From: JAXGMV01 sp040772085
Lineage (GTDB): Bacteria > Chloroflexota > Anaerolineae > Anaerolineales > Anaerolineaceae
Direction: 5' to 3'
Assembly (NCBI GenBank): GCA_040772085.1
Contig: JAXGYU010000001.1
Location: 1,674,001-1,738,000 of the forward strand
Length of the DNA: 64,000 nt
Below are positions 50,416 to 59,676 of the stretch, piece after piece (within the stretch, counting starts at the first letter, position 1; each line of letters begins with the position of its first letter). The notes beneath the pieces are model-generated. The model ran no database searches and was not told the origin of the DNA. It was given only the letters and a program-made list of their open reading frames with translations. The translations under genes and the position numbers were made by a program.

Positions 50416-52353
50416 TTACACCTGATAGGGGATCTCGACGATCACCAGACCGGGTTTAAAAATCAGAGCAAAACGCAGCATCAGTGCGGTTTGGTTGTGG
50501 AGCAGATTTTCCCACCAGTGGCGCGGCACGAACTGCGGCACCACAATGGTGAGACGTTCACCATGCTGCTGGATAGCGAGCAGCCGCTCAATGTACTGGA
50601 TGATCGGTTCAATCATCAGCCGGTAGGGCGACTCCAGGATCACCAGCCGTACGCCGTCACCATAGTAGAACCATTTTTGTTTCAGCCTTTCGGTCTCAGC
50701 TTCATCAATGGAAACATGTACGGCGGTAACATCGTGACCGAGCGAGCGGGCGTAATTCAAAGCTGAAAGTGAGCCGCGATGAACGCCTGAAATCAGGATC
50801 ACCACGCGGTGATGCGCCACCTTGGGCGGGCTGGTGAAATCGTCCAGCGACAGTTTTTTCGCCAGACCCCGGTAATGACGGTGGATGCCCATGAACATCA
50901 GCACCAGCGCAGGGATGATAATCAGCACGACCCAGGCGCCGTCTTTGAACTTGACGACCGCGAAGGTGAGCGCGACGACCGCGGTGGCGATAGCGCCGAG
51001 CGAATTGATGATGATTTTGGCCCGCCAGGCTTTGTCGTGAGTGAGGGTCGAACCGCGCTCAACAACCTTCTCGCCGGGCTGCAGTTTGCCGGATTTCCAC
51101 CAGCGGTGCGCCATGCCGGCCTGAGACAGGGTGAATGACAGGAAGACGCCGATGGCGTACAGCGGAATCAACCGGTTGACCGAAGCGTTGAAGACGATGA
51201 TCAGGAGCGAGGAGACAGCCGCCAGCGTGACGATGCCCCAGGAAAAGACCAGACGGCTGCCCTTGAACGTGAACTGGCGCGGCAGATAGCCATCGGCTGC
51301 CTGAATGGCGCCCAGACGCGGAAAGTCCGCGAACGCGGTGTTGGCAGCCAGGATCAGAATCAGCGCTGTGCCGCTGATCACAATCAGATAAAGAATACCT
51401 TCGCCGCCCATGGCTGTCCGGGTGATCTGTGAAATCACGGTTTCATGTTCGGAGGGGACAGCGTGAATGACGCTGGCAAGGTAGGAGATGCCCAGGAAGA
51501 GGCTGCCCATGATGGCCGTCATCCAGATCAGGGTGATGCCGGCGTTGCGGCTGCGCGGTTCCTTGAAAGCGGTGATGCCATTGGAGATGGCTTCGATACC
51601 GGTCAGCGCGGACGTACCACTGGAGAAAGCGTGCAGCAGCAGGAAGGGCGTGATCAAAGCCAGCCCGCCTTCAATCTCATAGACTGGCGGGTTGACGACG
51701 GTGCCGAGTGAACCGCTGAAATAGCGGAACAAGCCCACCGCGACGGTAATGCCCATAGTTGAAATAAAGAAATAAACCGGTAGGGCAAACACCTTGCCGG
51801 ATTCCTTGACTCCGCGCAGGTTCATCAGCATCACAAACATGACGAGCCCGACTGAAAGTGGCACGCGATAGTTGTAGACTGCAGGAAAAGCCGAAACAAT
51901 TTGCGCGACACCGGAGGAAATCGACACGGCAACGGTCAGGATGTAATCGGTCAGAAGGGAGGCGCCAGCAATTTGCGCGGGGAGCTCGCCCAGGTTGTCA
52001 CGCGCGACGATATACGATCCGCCGCCGCCCGGATAGGCGTGGATAGTCTGTTCATAGGAGATGGCGACGGTCACCATCAGGGCGACGATAGCCAGCGCGA
52101 TCGGAAACACGTAAGCCAGGCCGGCGGTGCCGGCGGCTGCCAGAATGAACATGATTTCCTGCGTGGCATACGCGGTTGATGAAAGCGCGTCAGAGGCGAA
52201 GACTGCCAGTCCGACGGCTTTACCAATAGTCTGATGCGATGAATCCGCGGTGCGCAGCGGGTTGCCGATGAACCACCTGCGCCAGGTTTTATCCTGATAA
52301 TCGGCTTCTCCCGGCTCGACGATAGTCACACCGGCTTTCTTATTAATGATCAT
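50416..52353 (-). CDS. APC-family permease, KimA-like potassium importer
   Basis: 645 residues with about twelve membrane helices and a ~150-residue cytoplasmic C-terminal domain. The first helix (FASDALSSTAYATQEIMFIL) and the third (TIHAYPGGGGSYIVARDNLG) match the KimA/KupA potassium-proton symporters rather than amino acid permeases. The C terminus (VVILISGVHRGSLSALNYAR, VTAVHVSIDEAETERLKQKW) is a universal-stress-like module that in KimA responds to cyclic di-AMP. It would import potassium under limitation. Substrate is inferred from motif similarity only. Two-component genes follow downstream. Confidence 0.8.
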   Translation of the reverse strand: MIINKKAGVTIVEPGEADYQDKTWRRWFIGNPLRTADSSHQTIGKAVGLAVFASDALSSTAYATQEIMFILAAAGTAGLAYVFPIALAIVALMVTVAISYEQTIHAYPGGGGSYIVARDNLGELPAQIAGASLLTDYILTVAVSISSGVAQIVSAFPAVYNYRVPLSVGLVMFVMLMNLRGVKESGKVFALPVYFFISTMGITVAVGLFRYFSGSLGTVVNPPVYEIEGGLALITPFLLLHAFSSGTSALTGIEAISNGITAFKEPRSRNAGITLIWMTAIMGSLFLGISYLASVIHAVPSEHETVISQITRTAMGGEGILYLIVISGTALILILAANTAFADFPRLGAIQAADGYLPRQFTFKGSRLVFSWGIVTLAAVSSLLIIVFNASVNRLIPLYAIGVFLSFTLSQAGMAHRWWKSGKLQPGEKVVERGSTLTHDKAWRAKIIINSLGAIATAVVALTFAVVKFKDGAWVVLIIIPALVLMFMGIHRHYRGLAKKLSLDDFTSPPKVAHHRVVILISGVHRGSLSALNYARSLGHDVTAVHVSIDEAETERLKQKWFYYGDGVRLVILESPYRLMIEPIIQYIERLLAIQQHGERLTIVVPQFVPRHWWENLLHNQTALMLRFALIFKPGLVIVEIPYQV

Positions 52354-52465
52354 TTTTGCCTGTCAATTCTCAATAATTGCCAAAATTTAACGCTGCAATT
52401 CTATCTTATTCCGTTCCCGCCTACAAGGCAACCCAGTCTGCCGCGAGACAGGGAAAATCAGGTAC

Positions 52466-52494
52466 TTGACGAATGGACGGCAGACGTGTATAGT
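52466..52494 (+). promoter_or_regulatory. Promoter of the MarR-ABC exporter operon
   Basis: TTGACG at 52466-52471 and TATAGT at 52489-52494 are 17 bp apart. The MarR start codon is 34 bp downstream of the -10. A MarR site would be expected to overlap, but no clear dyad is seen. Confidence 0.75.
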
Positions 52495-52527
52495 ACAGCT
52501 CGCTTAACTATCAAGAAAGGTTGTCTA

Positions 52528-52989
52528 ATGAAAGAGATACCCGCATATCTGCATAAATGGTCCGACCTGGCAATGCGACAGTCGATGCAGGCCATGCTGA
52601 AATACCTGCAGAAGCAGGGGCTGACACTCAGCCAGGCCAATGGTTTGTTCGCGATTGCCTATCACCCCGGATTGTCGATCAACGCGCTGGCGGAGCATCA
52701 GGGTGTGACCAAGGCAGCCGCGTCCCAGTTGAGTGACCGGCTGGTTGAACAGGGCTGGGTGGAACGTGTCGAGGATGCGGTCGACCGCCGGGCGAAGTCA
52801 CTTTCACTCACAGCATCCGGTCAGGAGCTGGTCGCCAGCATCAAGCAGGCACGCGGGTCCTGGATCGACGAGCTGACAGCATCCTTTTCAAAAGAGCAGA
52901 ACACCAAACTCAAACCGGCATTGGAACTGCTCATCGAGCAGCTTGAGAAATTTGCGGCAGAAAAAGGCAGCGTCAGGCGCTGCGCTTAA
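52528..52989 (+). CDS. MarR-family transcriptional regulator
   Basis: 153 residues with the MarR winged helix: LTLSQANGLFAIAYHPGLSI, the recognition region AEHQGVTKAAASQLSDRLVE and the wing VERVEDAVDRRAKSLSLTAS. N- and C-terminal helices form the dimer interface. The start at 52528 follows AAGAAAGG. It is the first gene before the two exporter subunits (21 bp gap) and most likely represses them until a toxic ligand binds. Confidence 0.92.
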   Translation: MKEIPAYLHKWSDLAMRQSMQAMLKYLQKQGLTLSQANGLFAIAYHPGLSINALAEHQGVTKAAASQLSDRLVEQGWVERVEDAVDRRAKSLSLTASGQELVASIKQARGSWIDELTASFSKEQNTKLKPALELLIEQLEKFAAEKGSVRRCA

Positions 52990-53010
52990 ACCTTATCGAC
53001 GGAAGCATAC

Positions 53011-55254
53011 ATGCGAAGACTATTACCCTATTATCGAAAGTACATCTGGCACATCATTGGCGCGGCGTTGCTGCTGTTTGTTATGTCCAACGCCGACCTC
53101 TCGCTGCCGGATTACCTCTCCCAGATCGTGAACATTGGCATTCAACAGAATGGCATTGAGACGGGCGCGCCGGAGGTGTTGCGCGGCAGCACGATTGATG
53201 AATTGTCAAAACTGCAGCCGCAGGCAGATCACCAGCAACTGATCAGCTTCTATCATGTGCTCGATCCCGCGAGCGCGGAAGCGCAGCGTTTGAAAGAGAC
53301 TTACCCCGGCTCAGCCGGCCAGCAGGTCTATGTCCGCAACTCCAGCACCGCCGAGGACGCCGCCGCCATTGAAGCGCTGGCTGGCAAGCCGCTGGTGCTG
53401 GTTTATGGCATGCAAATGATGGAAGCCAATCCGGCTTTGGCCGGGACGATATTCGGCGCTGATGCAGCGGCGCGCATGGCGCAGCTCCCCGCCGGCATGA
53501 CGCCCAGTCAGGTGCTTGCCAGCATGCCGGCAGCCGCCAGAGAGGAACTGGTTCAAAAGGCGAACCGGCAGCTAGACACTCTGGAAGGCACCATGCTGCA
53601 TGGCATGACGGTGCGCGCGGTCGCCGCGGAATATGAAGCGCTGGGCATGGATATCCAGCGCACGCAGACTGGCTACATTGTCAGCGTCGGACGGGTGATG
53701 GTGCTGCTGGCACTTATTGCCGCAATCACGTCCATCCTGGTGAGCTTTCTGGCGTCGAAAGCCGCGGCGGGCATCGCCCACGATTTGCGCTCCGCGGTCT
53801 TCAACAAGGTGCAGCAGTTTTCCAGTCAGGAATTCAATCAGTTTTCGACCGCCTCGCTGATCACGCGCACGACCAACGATGTGATGCAGATCCAGCAGTT
53901 GACCTTTATGACCATGCGCATGGCGCTTTCAGCCCCGCTGATCGCGACAGTCGGCATCATCCGCGCGCTGAACAAAAGCCCCAATATGTGGTGGCTGATC
54001 GCGCTGGCTGTCTCGCTGATCGTGCTGTTGATCGCGGTCTCCTTTGCTGTAGCGGTGCCGAAATTCAAGCTGATGCAGAAACTGGTGGACAAGCTCAACC
54101 TGGTAACGCGCGAGAATCTCTCGGGCATGCTGGTGGTGCGGGCCTTCAACAAGCAGCAATTTGAAGAAGCACGCTTTGACCAGGCGAACACTGATCTGAC
54201 CGGTACCATGCTCTACATCGGACGTGTGATGGTGACGCTCTTCCCCTTCATGAGTCTGGTGATGACCGGCCTGAATGTGCTCATCATCTGGGTCGGCTCA
54301 CATGAGGTCGCCGCGTCAGTAATTCAGGTGGGTGACATGATGGCGTTCATGCAATACGCCCTGATGATCATGTTTGCCTTCCTCAATCTTTCGATGCTTT
54401 TCATTATGTTCCCGCGCGCGGCAGTATCGGCTGACCGGATCGCCGATGTGCTCGAAACTGAGTTCCGCATTCAGGATCCCGCCGAGCCGGTGCGTCTTTC
54501 TCAGCCGGTCAAAGGCGAGCTGGAATTCCGCGATGTCGATTTTGCCTATTCCGGCGCGGAAGAAGAAGTATTGCATGACATTACTTTCAAAGCGTCGCCC
54601 GGCGAGATCACGGCCGTCATCGGCTCGACCGGTTCGGGCAAATCGACGCTGGTCAATCTGATCCCGCGTTTGTTCGACGTTACTGGCGGCAGCATCCACC
54701 TGGACGGCGTCGACATCCGCAAGCTGACCCAGCAGGAGCTGCGTGAGGCGATCGGTTTCGTCCCGCAACGCTCGCTGCTGTTCAGCGGTACCGTGGTCAG
54801 CAACCTGCAGGTCGGGTTGCCTGGCGCCAGTGAGGAACAGATGAAGCAGGCGCTGATTGAAGCACGGGCGGCTGATTTCGTCTTTGAGCGCGAGGAGGGT
54901 CTGGAGACAACTGTTTCGCAGGGCGGTACCAACCTCTCCGGTGGGCAGAAACAACGCCTGGCGATTGCCCGCGCGCTGATCAAAGACGCACCGGTGCTGG
55001 TCTTTGACGACAGCTTCTCGGCGCTGGATTACAAGACAGATGCCGAGCTGCGCGCGGGATTGCGTGAAAAACTGACTGACCGCACGGTCATCATCGTCAC
55101 CCAGCGCATCGCGACCGCCAAAACTGCTGACCAGATCCTCGTGCTGGACGACGGCAGGCTGGTCGGGCTGGGCAAGCACGCCGACCTGCTGAAGAGCTGC
55201 AAGACCTATTATGAGATCGCGACGTCGCAGCTCAGCGAGGAGGAACTGGCATGA
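53011..55254 (+). CDS. Heterodimeric ABC exporter, subunit with degenerate site
   Basis: 747 residues. A type IV exporter membrane domain is fused to an ATPase. Walker A is GSTGSGKSTLVNL and the signature LSGGQKQR is canonical, but the Walker B is LVFDDSFSALD, with Asp replacing the catalytic Glu. The H-loop is VTQRIAT, with Gln replacing His. This is the non-catalytic partner of a BmrCD/TM287-288-type heterodimer. A ~200-residue segment (about 30-230) between the first two helices is extracytoplasmic and unusually large, as in BmrD-type subunits. Start codons overlap with the partner (ATGA). Confidence 0.92.
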   Translation: MRRLLPYYRKYIWHIIGAALLLFVMSNADLSLPDYLSQIVNIGIQQNGIETGAPEVLRGSTIDELSKLQPQADHQQLISFYHVLDPASAEAQRLKETYPGSAGQQVYVRNSSTAEDAAAIEALAGKPLVLVYGMQMMEANPALAGTIFGADAAARMAQLPAGMTPSQVLASMPAAAREELVQKANRQLDTLEGTMLHGMTVRAVAAEYEALGMDIQRTQTGYIVSVGRVMVLLALIAAITSILVSFLASKAAAGIAHDLRSAVFNKVQQFSSQEFNQFSTASLITRTTNDVMQIQQLTFMTMRMALSAPLIATVGIIRALNKSPNMWWLIALAVSLIVLLIAVSFAVAVPKFKLMQKLVDKLNLVTRENLSGMLVVRAFNKQQFEEARFDQANTDLTGTMLYIGRVMVTLFPFMSLVMTGLNVLIIWVGSHEVAASVIQVGDMMAFMQYALMIMFAFLNLSMLFIMFPRAAVSADRIADVLETEFRIQDPAEPVRLSQPVKGELEFRDVDFAYSGAEEEVLHDITFKASPGEITAVIGSTGSGKSTLVNLIPRLFDVTGGSIHLDGVDIRKLTQQELREAIGFVPQRSLLFSGTVVSNLQVGLPGASEEQMKQALIEARAADFVFEREEGLETTVSQGGTNLSGGQKQRLAIARALIKDAPVLVFDDSFSALDYKTDAELRAGLREKLTDRTVIIVTQRIATAKTADQILVLDDGRLVGLGKHADLLKSCKTYYEIATSQLSEEELA

Positions 55255-57206
55255 TGATGCACACACGTTCCTCTTCCTCGAACAACAAACCAGAGGAGAA
55301 TAAATCTCCTGAAAAAAGACGTCAGCAGAGCGTGGGACACCGCGGTCCGATGGCGCTGATGCCGGGCGAGAAGGCACATGACTTCAAGGGCAGCATGCGC
55401 AAGCTGATCCAGTACCTTGGCAAGTACAAGTGGATCATCGTCCTCATCATGCTGATCGCTTCAATCTCGACCGTACTCTCTCTCTTCGGACCGCGGCTGC
55501 TCGGCAATGCCACCACCGAACTCTTCGCCGGTTTGCAGCGCAAGATGATGGGTGATGTCAACGGTATCGACTTCAATAAAATTGGCAGCATCCTCACCAC
55601 GGCAGCGTTGTTGTATCTCATCTCGGCTATTCTGAACTTCAGTCAGGGCTGGCTGATGAACAATATCGCGGCTGATATCACCTACCGCTTCCGGCGGGAC
55701 ATCTCGCACAAGATCAACCGCCTGCCGCTCAGCTATTTCGATCGTATGACCCAGGGTGAGCTGCTTTCGCGCGTGACCAACGACGTTGACACGATCAGTA
55801 CCACGCTCAACCAGACACTCTCGCAACTGGTCACATCGCTGACGATGGTGGTCGGTGTGCTGATCATGATGTTCAGCATCAGCTGGACCATGACGCTGAT
55901 CGCGCTGACAATGGTGCCGCTCTCGCTGCTGATCATCAGGGTCGTGGTCAAGTTCTCGCAGAAATATTTCCGCCTGCAGCAGGAATACATCGGGCACATC
56001 AACGGGCATATTGAAGAGATGTATGGCGCGCATCTGGTGGTCAAGGTCTTCAACGGCGAGAAGGATAGCATGGACAGGTTCCAGGGGCTGAATGAGACGC
56101 TCTACAATACCGCCTGGAAGTCACAATTGCTATCCACGCTGATTATGCCGATCATGCGCCTGGTGAGCAACCTGGCTTATGTCGCGGTTGCTATCCTCGG
56201 AGGCTATCTGGTGATTCAGAAGCGTCTGAACATCGGAGACATTCAGGCATTCATCCAGTACATGCGCTCGTATCAGGAACCGCTGATGCAGATCGCCAAC
56301 ATTTCGAATGTGCTGCAGCAGACTGCCGCGGCGGCCGAGCGCGTCTTTGAATTCCTGGGCGAGACTGAAGAAGTTGCCGATACCCCGATCGCGGTGCCGG
56401 AATGCGCCGTCTGCGGCGAAGTGGTCTTTGAGCATGTGCATTTCGGTTACACGCCAGAGACAATCGTCATCAACGATTTTTCACTGCGAGTAGAGCAGGG
56501 GCAGAAGATCGCTATCGTCGGTCCGACGGGCGCCGGCAAGACCACGCTGGTCAAACTGCTGATGCGCTTCTATGAGCTCAACAGCGGCAGGATCCTGATC
56601 GACGGTGTTGACATCAAGGACATGAGCCGGCAGGAATTGCGCAGTAAATTCGGCATGGTGCTGCAGGACACCTGGCTGTTCAACGGCACGATTCGCGAGA
56701 ACATCCGTTATGGCCGGCAAGGCGCGACCGATGAGGAAGTGGAACGCGCGGCGGATATGGCTTACGCCGATCACTTTACCCGCACGCTGCCTGGCGGTTA
56801 CGAGATGGCGCTGAACGAAGAAGCCAGCAACGTTTCGGCGGGCCAGAAGCAGTTGCTCACCATTGCCCGCGCGGTTCTGGCGGATCCCGATATCCTGATT
56901 CTGGACGAGGCGACCAGCTCGGTCGACACCCGTACCGAGGTCTTGATTCAGAAAGCGATGGACAAGATCATGCGCGGCAGGACGAGCTTCATCATCGCGC
57001 ATCGCCTGTCCACCATCCGCAACGCCGATCACATCTTGGTCCTGCGGGATGGCGATATTGTGGAGCAGGGCAAGCACAACGACCTGCTGGCGCAGAACGG
57101 CTTTTATGCCGAGCTGTATAACAGCCAGTTCCTCGGTCAGCCGGTTAATGGGAATAACGGTAATGGCAGCCAGCCAGCCGGCGCGCTGCCAGCCGCGGCC
57201 GATTAG
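55251..57206 (+). CDS. Heterodimeric ABC exporter, catalytic subunit
   Basis: 651 residues. A basic, Ser-rich N-terminal extension precedes six membrane helices and an ATPase with Walker A GPTGAGKTTLVKLL, Walker B ILILDEATSSVD (Glu retained) and H-loop IIAHRLST. Its signature VSAGQKQLL deviates (Ala for Gly), as expected for the subunit that pairs with a canonical LSGGQ from its partner. Together the two should export a drug, lipid or peptide under MarR control. The C-terminal tail is low complexity (NGNNGNGSQPAGALPAAAD). The ATG overlaps the previous stop by four bases. Confidence 0.93.
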   Translation: MMMHTRSSSSNNKPEENKSPEKRRQQSVGHRGPMALMPGEKAHDFKGSMRKLIQYLGKYKWIIVLIMLIASISTVLSLFGPRLLGNATTELFAGLQRKMMGDVNGIDFNKIGSILTTAALLYLISAILNFSQGWLMNNIAADITYRFRRDISHKINRLPLSYFDRMTQGELLSRVTNDVDTISTTLNQTLSQLVTSLTMVVGVLIMMFSISWTMTLIALTMVPLSLLIIRVVVKFSQKYFRLQQEYIGHINGHIEEMYGAHLVVKVFNGEKDSMDRFQGLNETLYNTAWKSQLLSTLIMPIMRLVSNLAYVAVAILGGYLVIQKRLNIGDIQAFIQYMRSYQEPLMQIANISNVLQQTAAAAERVFEFLGETEEVADTPIAVPECAVCGEVVFEHVHFGYTPETIVINDFSLRVEQGQKIAIVGPTGAGKTTLVKLLMRFYELNSGRILIDGVDIKDMSRQELRSKFGMVLQDTWLFNGTIRENIRYGRQGATDEEVERAADMAYADHFTRTLPGGYEMALNEEASNVSAGQKQLLTIARAVLADPDILILDEATSSVDTRTEVLIQKAMDKIMRGRTSFIIAHRLSTIRNADHILVLRDGDIVEQGKHNDLLAQNGFYAELYNSQFLGQPVNGNNGNGSQPAGALPAAAD

Positions 57207-57214
57207 CGAGTAGG

Positions 57215-57660
57215 GCGTAGGGCAGGTCGCGCTCTTTGACCTGCCGCATGCCGTTCAGCCCTCCATAAACAGGGAGGGTGTCCTGGAGCGTCGTTTGCGT
57301 CAGGACGGGAGGGTTTGGATGACGATGCGGATGGATGCATAGGGCTGGTCGCGTTTTTGACATGCCGAAATAATTGTAGAAATGGCGGGGACAAGATCGG
57401 TCCCCGCCCTACGTTGCCCGAGCGGATTTTTCCGCCATTAAGATCGCAGTTCGAACGAATGCGTAGGGCTGGTCGCGTTTTTGACATGTCGAAATAATTG
57501 TAGAAACGGCGGGGACAAGAACGGTCCCCGCGTTACGTTTGCCCGAGGGGATTTTTCCGCTAGTAAGATCGCAGTTCGAACGAATGTGTAGGGCAGGTCA
57601 CGTTTTTTGACCTGCCGAATTAACAGGATTGGCGGGGATAAAATTGGCCCCCGACCGACC
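57215..57660. repeat. Array of palindromic intergenic repeats, about 124-bp units
   Basis: Units begin near 57215, 57337, 57461 and 57586. Each opens with GTAGGGC and a stem of the type GGCAGGTC...GACCTGCC. Units 2 and 3 also share AATAATTGTAGAAA, the stem GGCGGGGAC...GTCCCCGCC, GGATTTTTCCGC and AAGATCGCAGTTCGAACGAA, and are about 90% identical. The first and last units are divergent. The first has instead the hairpins CCCTCC/GGAGGG and GTCCTG/CAGGAC. No coding frame with gene character spans it. Confidence 0.8.
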
Positions 57661-57743
57661 CGCGTCATGCCTTCGCGCATCTCATGTAGAATAAAAAAGG
57701 AATACCATTCCATATCACACAGCTCCACGAGTAGAGGATACAT

Positions 57744-58634
57744 ATGCTGAAAACCAATGAAGCGAACCTGGTTGAGTTCTACATGCAATGCAACCCGGGC
57801 CAACCGCGCATCTTCCCCGGATGGGATGTTGACCGGCATGGCAAACCATTCATCCTGCCGAGCATCGGCGGTATCGTCACCAACATTCAGGTCGGTGACC
57901 CGGCATTCGGCTGGCAGGGTGACCATATCGAGCCCGGCGTCAGCTGCACGGCTGACACCAGAAAGCCCTTCGAGCACCCCAACAACAGCCTGCAACTGCT
58001 GGCTTGCGTCGGCAACAAGGCTAAAGTTATTTCCGGCGAAGCCAAGGGCGCCGAGGGCGTTGTGATCGGTCATCACGGCGGGTCGGAGCACCTGATCGTT
58101 GACTTCCCATTCGCGACCAAACAGAAGATGAGCTACGAGGACACGATCCTGATTCAGGCGATCGGACAGGGACTAAAGCTGGAGAAATATCCTGACATCT
58201 TCTGCTACAACCTGGACCCGCGATTGCTGAAGCTGATGAAGATCAAAGAAAAGAATGGCAAACTGCAGGTGCCTGTCACGACGCTAGTGCCGGCAGAAGC
58301 CATGGGCTCCGGCATCGGCTCCGCGCACGTTGCTTCGGGCGATTATGACCTGTGCGCCGGTGACCCCGAGACCGTGGCGAAATACAAGCTGGACAAAGTG
58401 CGCTTCGGCGATTTCGTCGCTCTCCTCGACCACGACAATCGCTACGGGCGGGACTTCCGCCGCGGCGCGATTTCTATCGGCGTGGTCGTTCACAGCAACT
58501 GTTTCCTGGCGGGGCATGGCCCCGGCGTGACCACGCTGCTGACCTGCGCCACGCCGCTGATCGAACCGGTGCTCGACCCCAAAGCCAACATTGCCGACCT
58601 GATGAAAATTGGCACGCAAGTGAAGAGCAAATAA
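57744..58634 (+). CDS. DUF4438 family protein, copy 1
   Basis: 296 residues of the DUF4438 family, whose structure is known but function is not. Recognisable blocks are NIQVGDPAFGWQGDHIEPGV, PNNSLQLLACVGNKAKV, GSGIGSAHVASGDYDLCAGD and YGRDFRRGAISIGVVVHSNC, with AGHGPGVTTLLTC near the end. The His/Asp/Cys-rich conserved patches suggest a metal-dependent enzyme. AGAGGA precedes the ATG. A close paralogue starts 21 bp after the stop. Confidence 0.88.
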   Translation: MLKTNEANLVEFYMQCNPGQPRIFPGWDVDRHGKPFILPSIGGIVTNIQVGDPAFGWQGDHIEPGVSCTADTRKPFEHPNNSLQLLACVGNKAKVISGEAKGAEGVVIGHHGGSEHLIVDFPFATKQKMSYEDTILIQAIGQGLKLEKYPDIFCYNLDPRLLKLMKIKEKNGKLQVPVTTLVPAEAMGSGIGSAHVASGDYDLCAGDPETVAKYKLDKVRFGDFVALLDHDNRYGRDFRRGAISIGVVVHSNCFLAGHGPGVTTLLTCATPLIEPVLDPKANIADLMKIGTQVKSK

Positions 58635-58654
58635 TTTAGAGGATGGTGAATGAG

Positions 58655-59542
58655 ATGTTAAAAACGAACGCGAAGAATCTGGTTGAGATGTATCTGGAAT
58701 GTAAACCCGGCATGCCGCGTGTGCGCCCCGGATGGAAGGTTGACCGCGATGGCACCCCGTTCATTCTGCCTGGCATCGGTGCCATCACGCTGAACATTCA
58801 GGTCGGCGATCCTGCTTTCGGCTGGATGGGTGACCATGTTGAACCCGGCGTGAGCTGCACGGCTGATACGCACAAACCCTTCGAGCACCCCAACAACAGC
58901 CTGCAACTGCTGGCATGCGTGGGCAACAAGGCCAAGCTGATCTCCGGCGATGCGAAGGGCGCTGAAGGCTTGGTGCTTGGGCATCACGGCGGCTCGGAAC
59001 ACGTCATGGTCGATTTCCCGCGCGCGACCAAAGAGAAGATGAGCTATGACGACCGCATTCAGATCACTGCTATCGGTCAGGGGCTGAAGCTGGACGGCTA
59101 TCCGGATATCTTCTGCTATAACCTTGACCCGGCGCTGCTGAAGAAAATGAAGATCAAGGAAAAGGATGGCAAGCTGCAGGTGCCTGTCACGACGCTTGTG
59201 CCGGCGGCTGCCATGGGCTCGGGCATTGGCTCGGCGCATGTCGCGTCAGGCGACTATGATATCTGCCTTGGTGACCCTGAGACCGTTACGAAATACAAGC
59301 TGGACAAGGTGCGCTTCGGTGATTTTGTCGCGCTGCTGGATCACGATAACCGCTACGGACGGGACTTCCGCCGCGGCGCGATCTCGATCGGCGTAGTCGT
59401 TCACAGCAACTGCCTGCTGGCAGGGCATGGCCCCGGTGTCACGACCTTGCTGACCTGCGGCACGCCGCTGATCGAGCCTGTGCTGGATCCAAAGGCAAAC
59501 ATTGCCGACCTGCTGGGCATTGGCACCCAGGTCAAGAAATAA
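58655..59542 (+). CDS. DUF4438 family protein, copy 2
   Basis: 295 residues, estimated more than 80% identical to copy 1 over its whole length. Differences cluster at the N terminus (CKPGMPRVRPGWKVDRDGTP) and around residues 145-175. The ATG at 58655 is chosen because it aligns with the start of copy 1 (MLKTN); an ATG at 58643 has its ribosome site too close. All conserved patches of the family are present in both copies, so neither looks decayed. A strong terminator follows. Confidence 0.88.
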   Translation: MLKTNAKNLVEMYLECKPGMPRVRPGWKVDRDGTPFILPGIGAITLNIQVGDPAFGWMGDHVEPGVSCTADTHKPFEHPNNSLQLLACVGNKAKLISGDAKGAEGLVLGHHGGSEHVMVDFPRATKEKMSYDDRIQITAIGQGLKLDGYPDIFCYNLDPALLKKMKIKEKDGKLQVPVTTLVPAAAMGSGIGSAHVASGDYDICLGDPETVTKYKLDKVRFGDFVALLDHDNRYGRDFRRGAISIGVVVHSNCLLAGHGPGVTTLLTCGTPLIEPVLDPKANIADLLGIGTQVKK

Positions 59543-59563
59543 ACCATTCGCAAGGAGAACCCG

Positions 59564-59600
59564 ATAAGGGAGGCTTAAAAAACCTCCCTTATTTTATTTT
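59564..59600 (+). terminator. Terminator of the DUF4438 pair
   Basis: Perfect 10-bp arms ATAAGGGAGG (59564-59573) and CCTCCCTTAT (59583-59592), followed by TTTATTTTT. Confidence 0.9.
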
Positions 59601-59605
59601 TACTA

Positions 59606-59634
59606 TTGACATATCTATGACATACGGTTGATAA
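59606..59634 (+). promoter_or_regulatory. Promoter of the first tandem binding protein
   Basis: TTGACA at 59606-59611 and TGATAA at 59629-59634 (or GATAAT one base on) with 17-18 bp between. A 43-base leader ends in AAGGAG before the ATG at 59677. Confidence 0.75.
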
Positions 59635-59676
59635 TCAAGCATTCTGCGTCAGCGGTCAAATTCATAAGGAGAAAAA

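Noticed and set aside
50416..52353. Amino acid permease call for the APC protein
   Set aside because: The first helices and the universal-stress-like tail fit KimA-type potassium importers better, though the substrate is unproven.
57337..57660. CRISPR array
   Set aside because: The units are ~124 bp and contiguous without unique spacers, so they are tandem palindromic repeats, not CRISPR.
57438..58091. Long minus-strand frame opposite the DUF4438 gene
   Set aside because: It is the antisense of a clear gene and runs through the repeat array. No ribosome site or domain.
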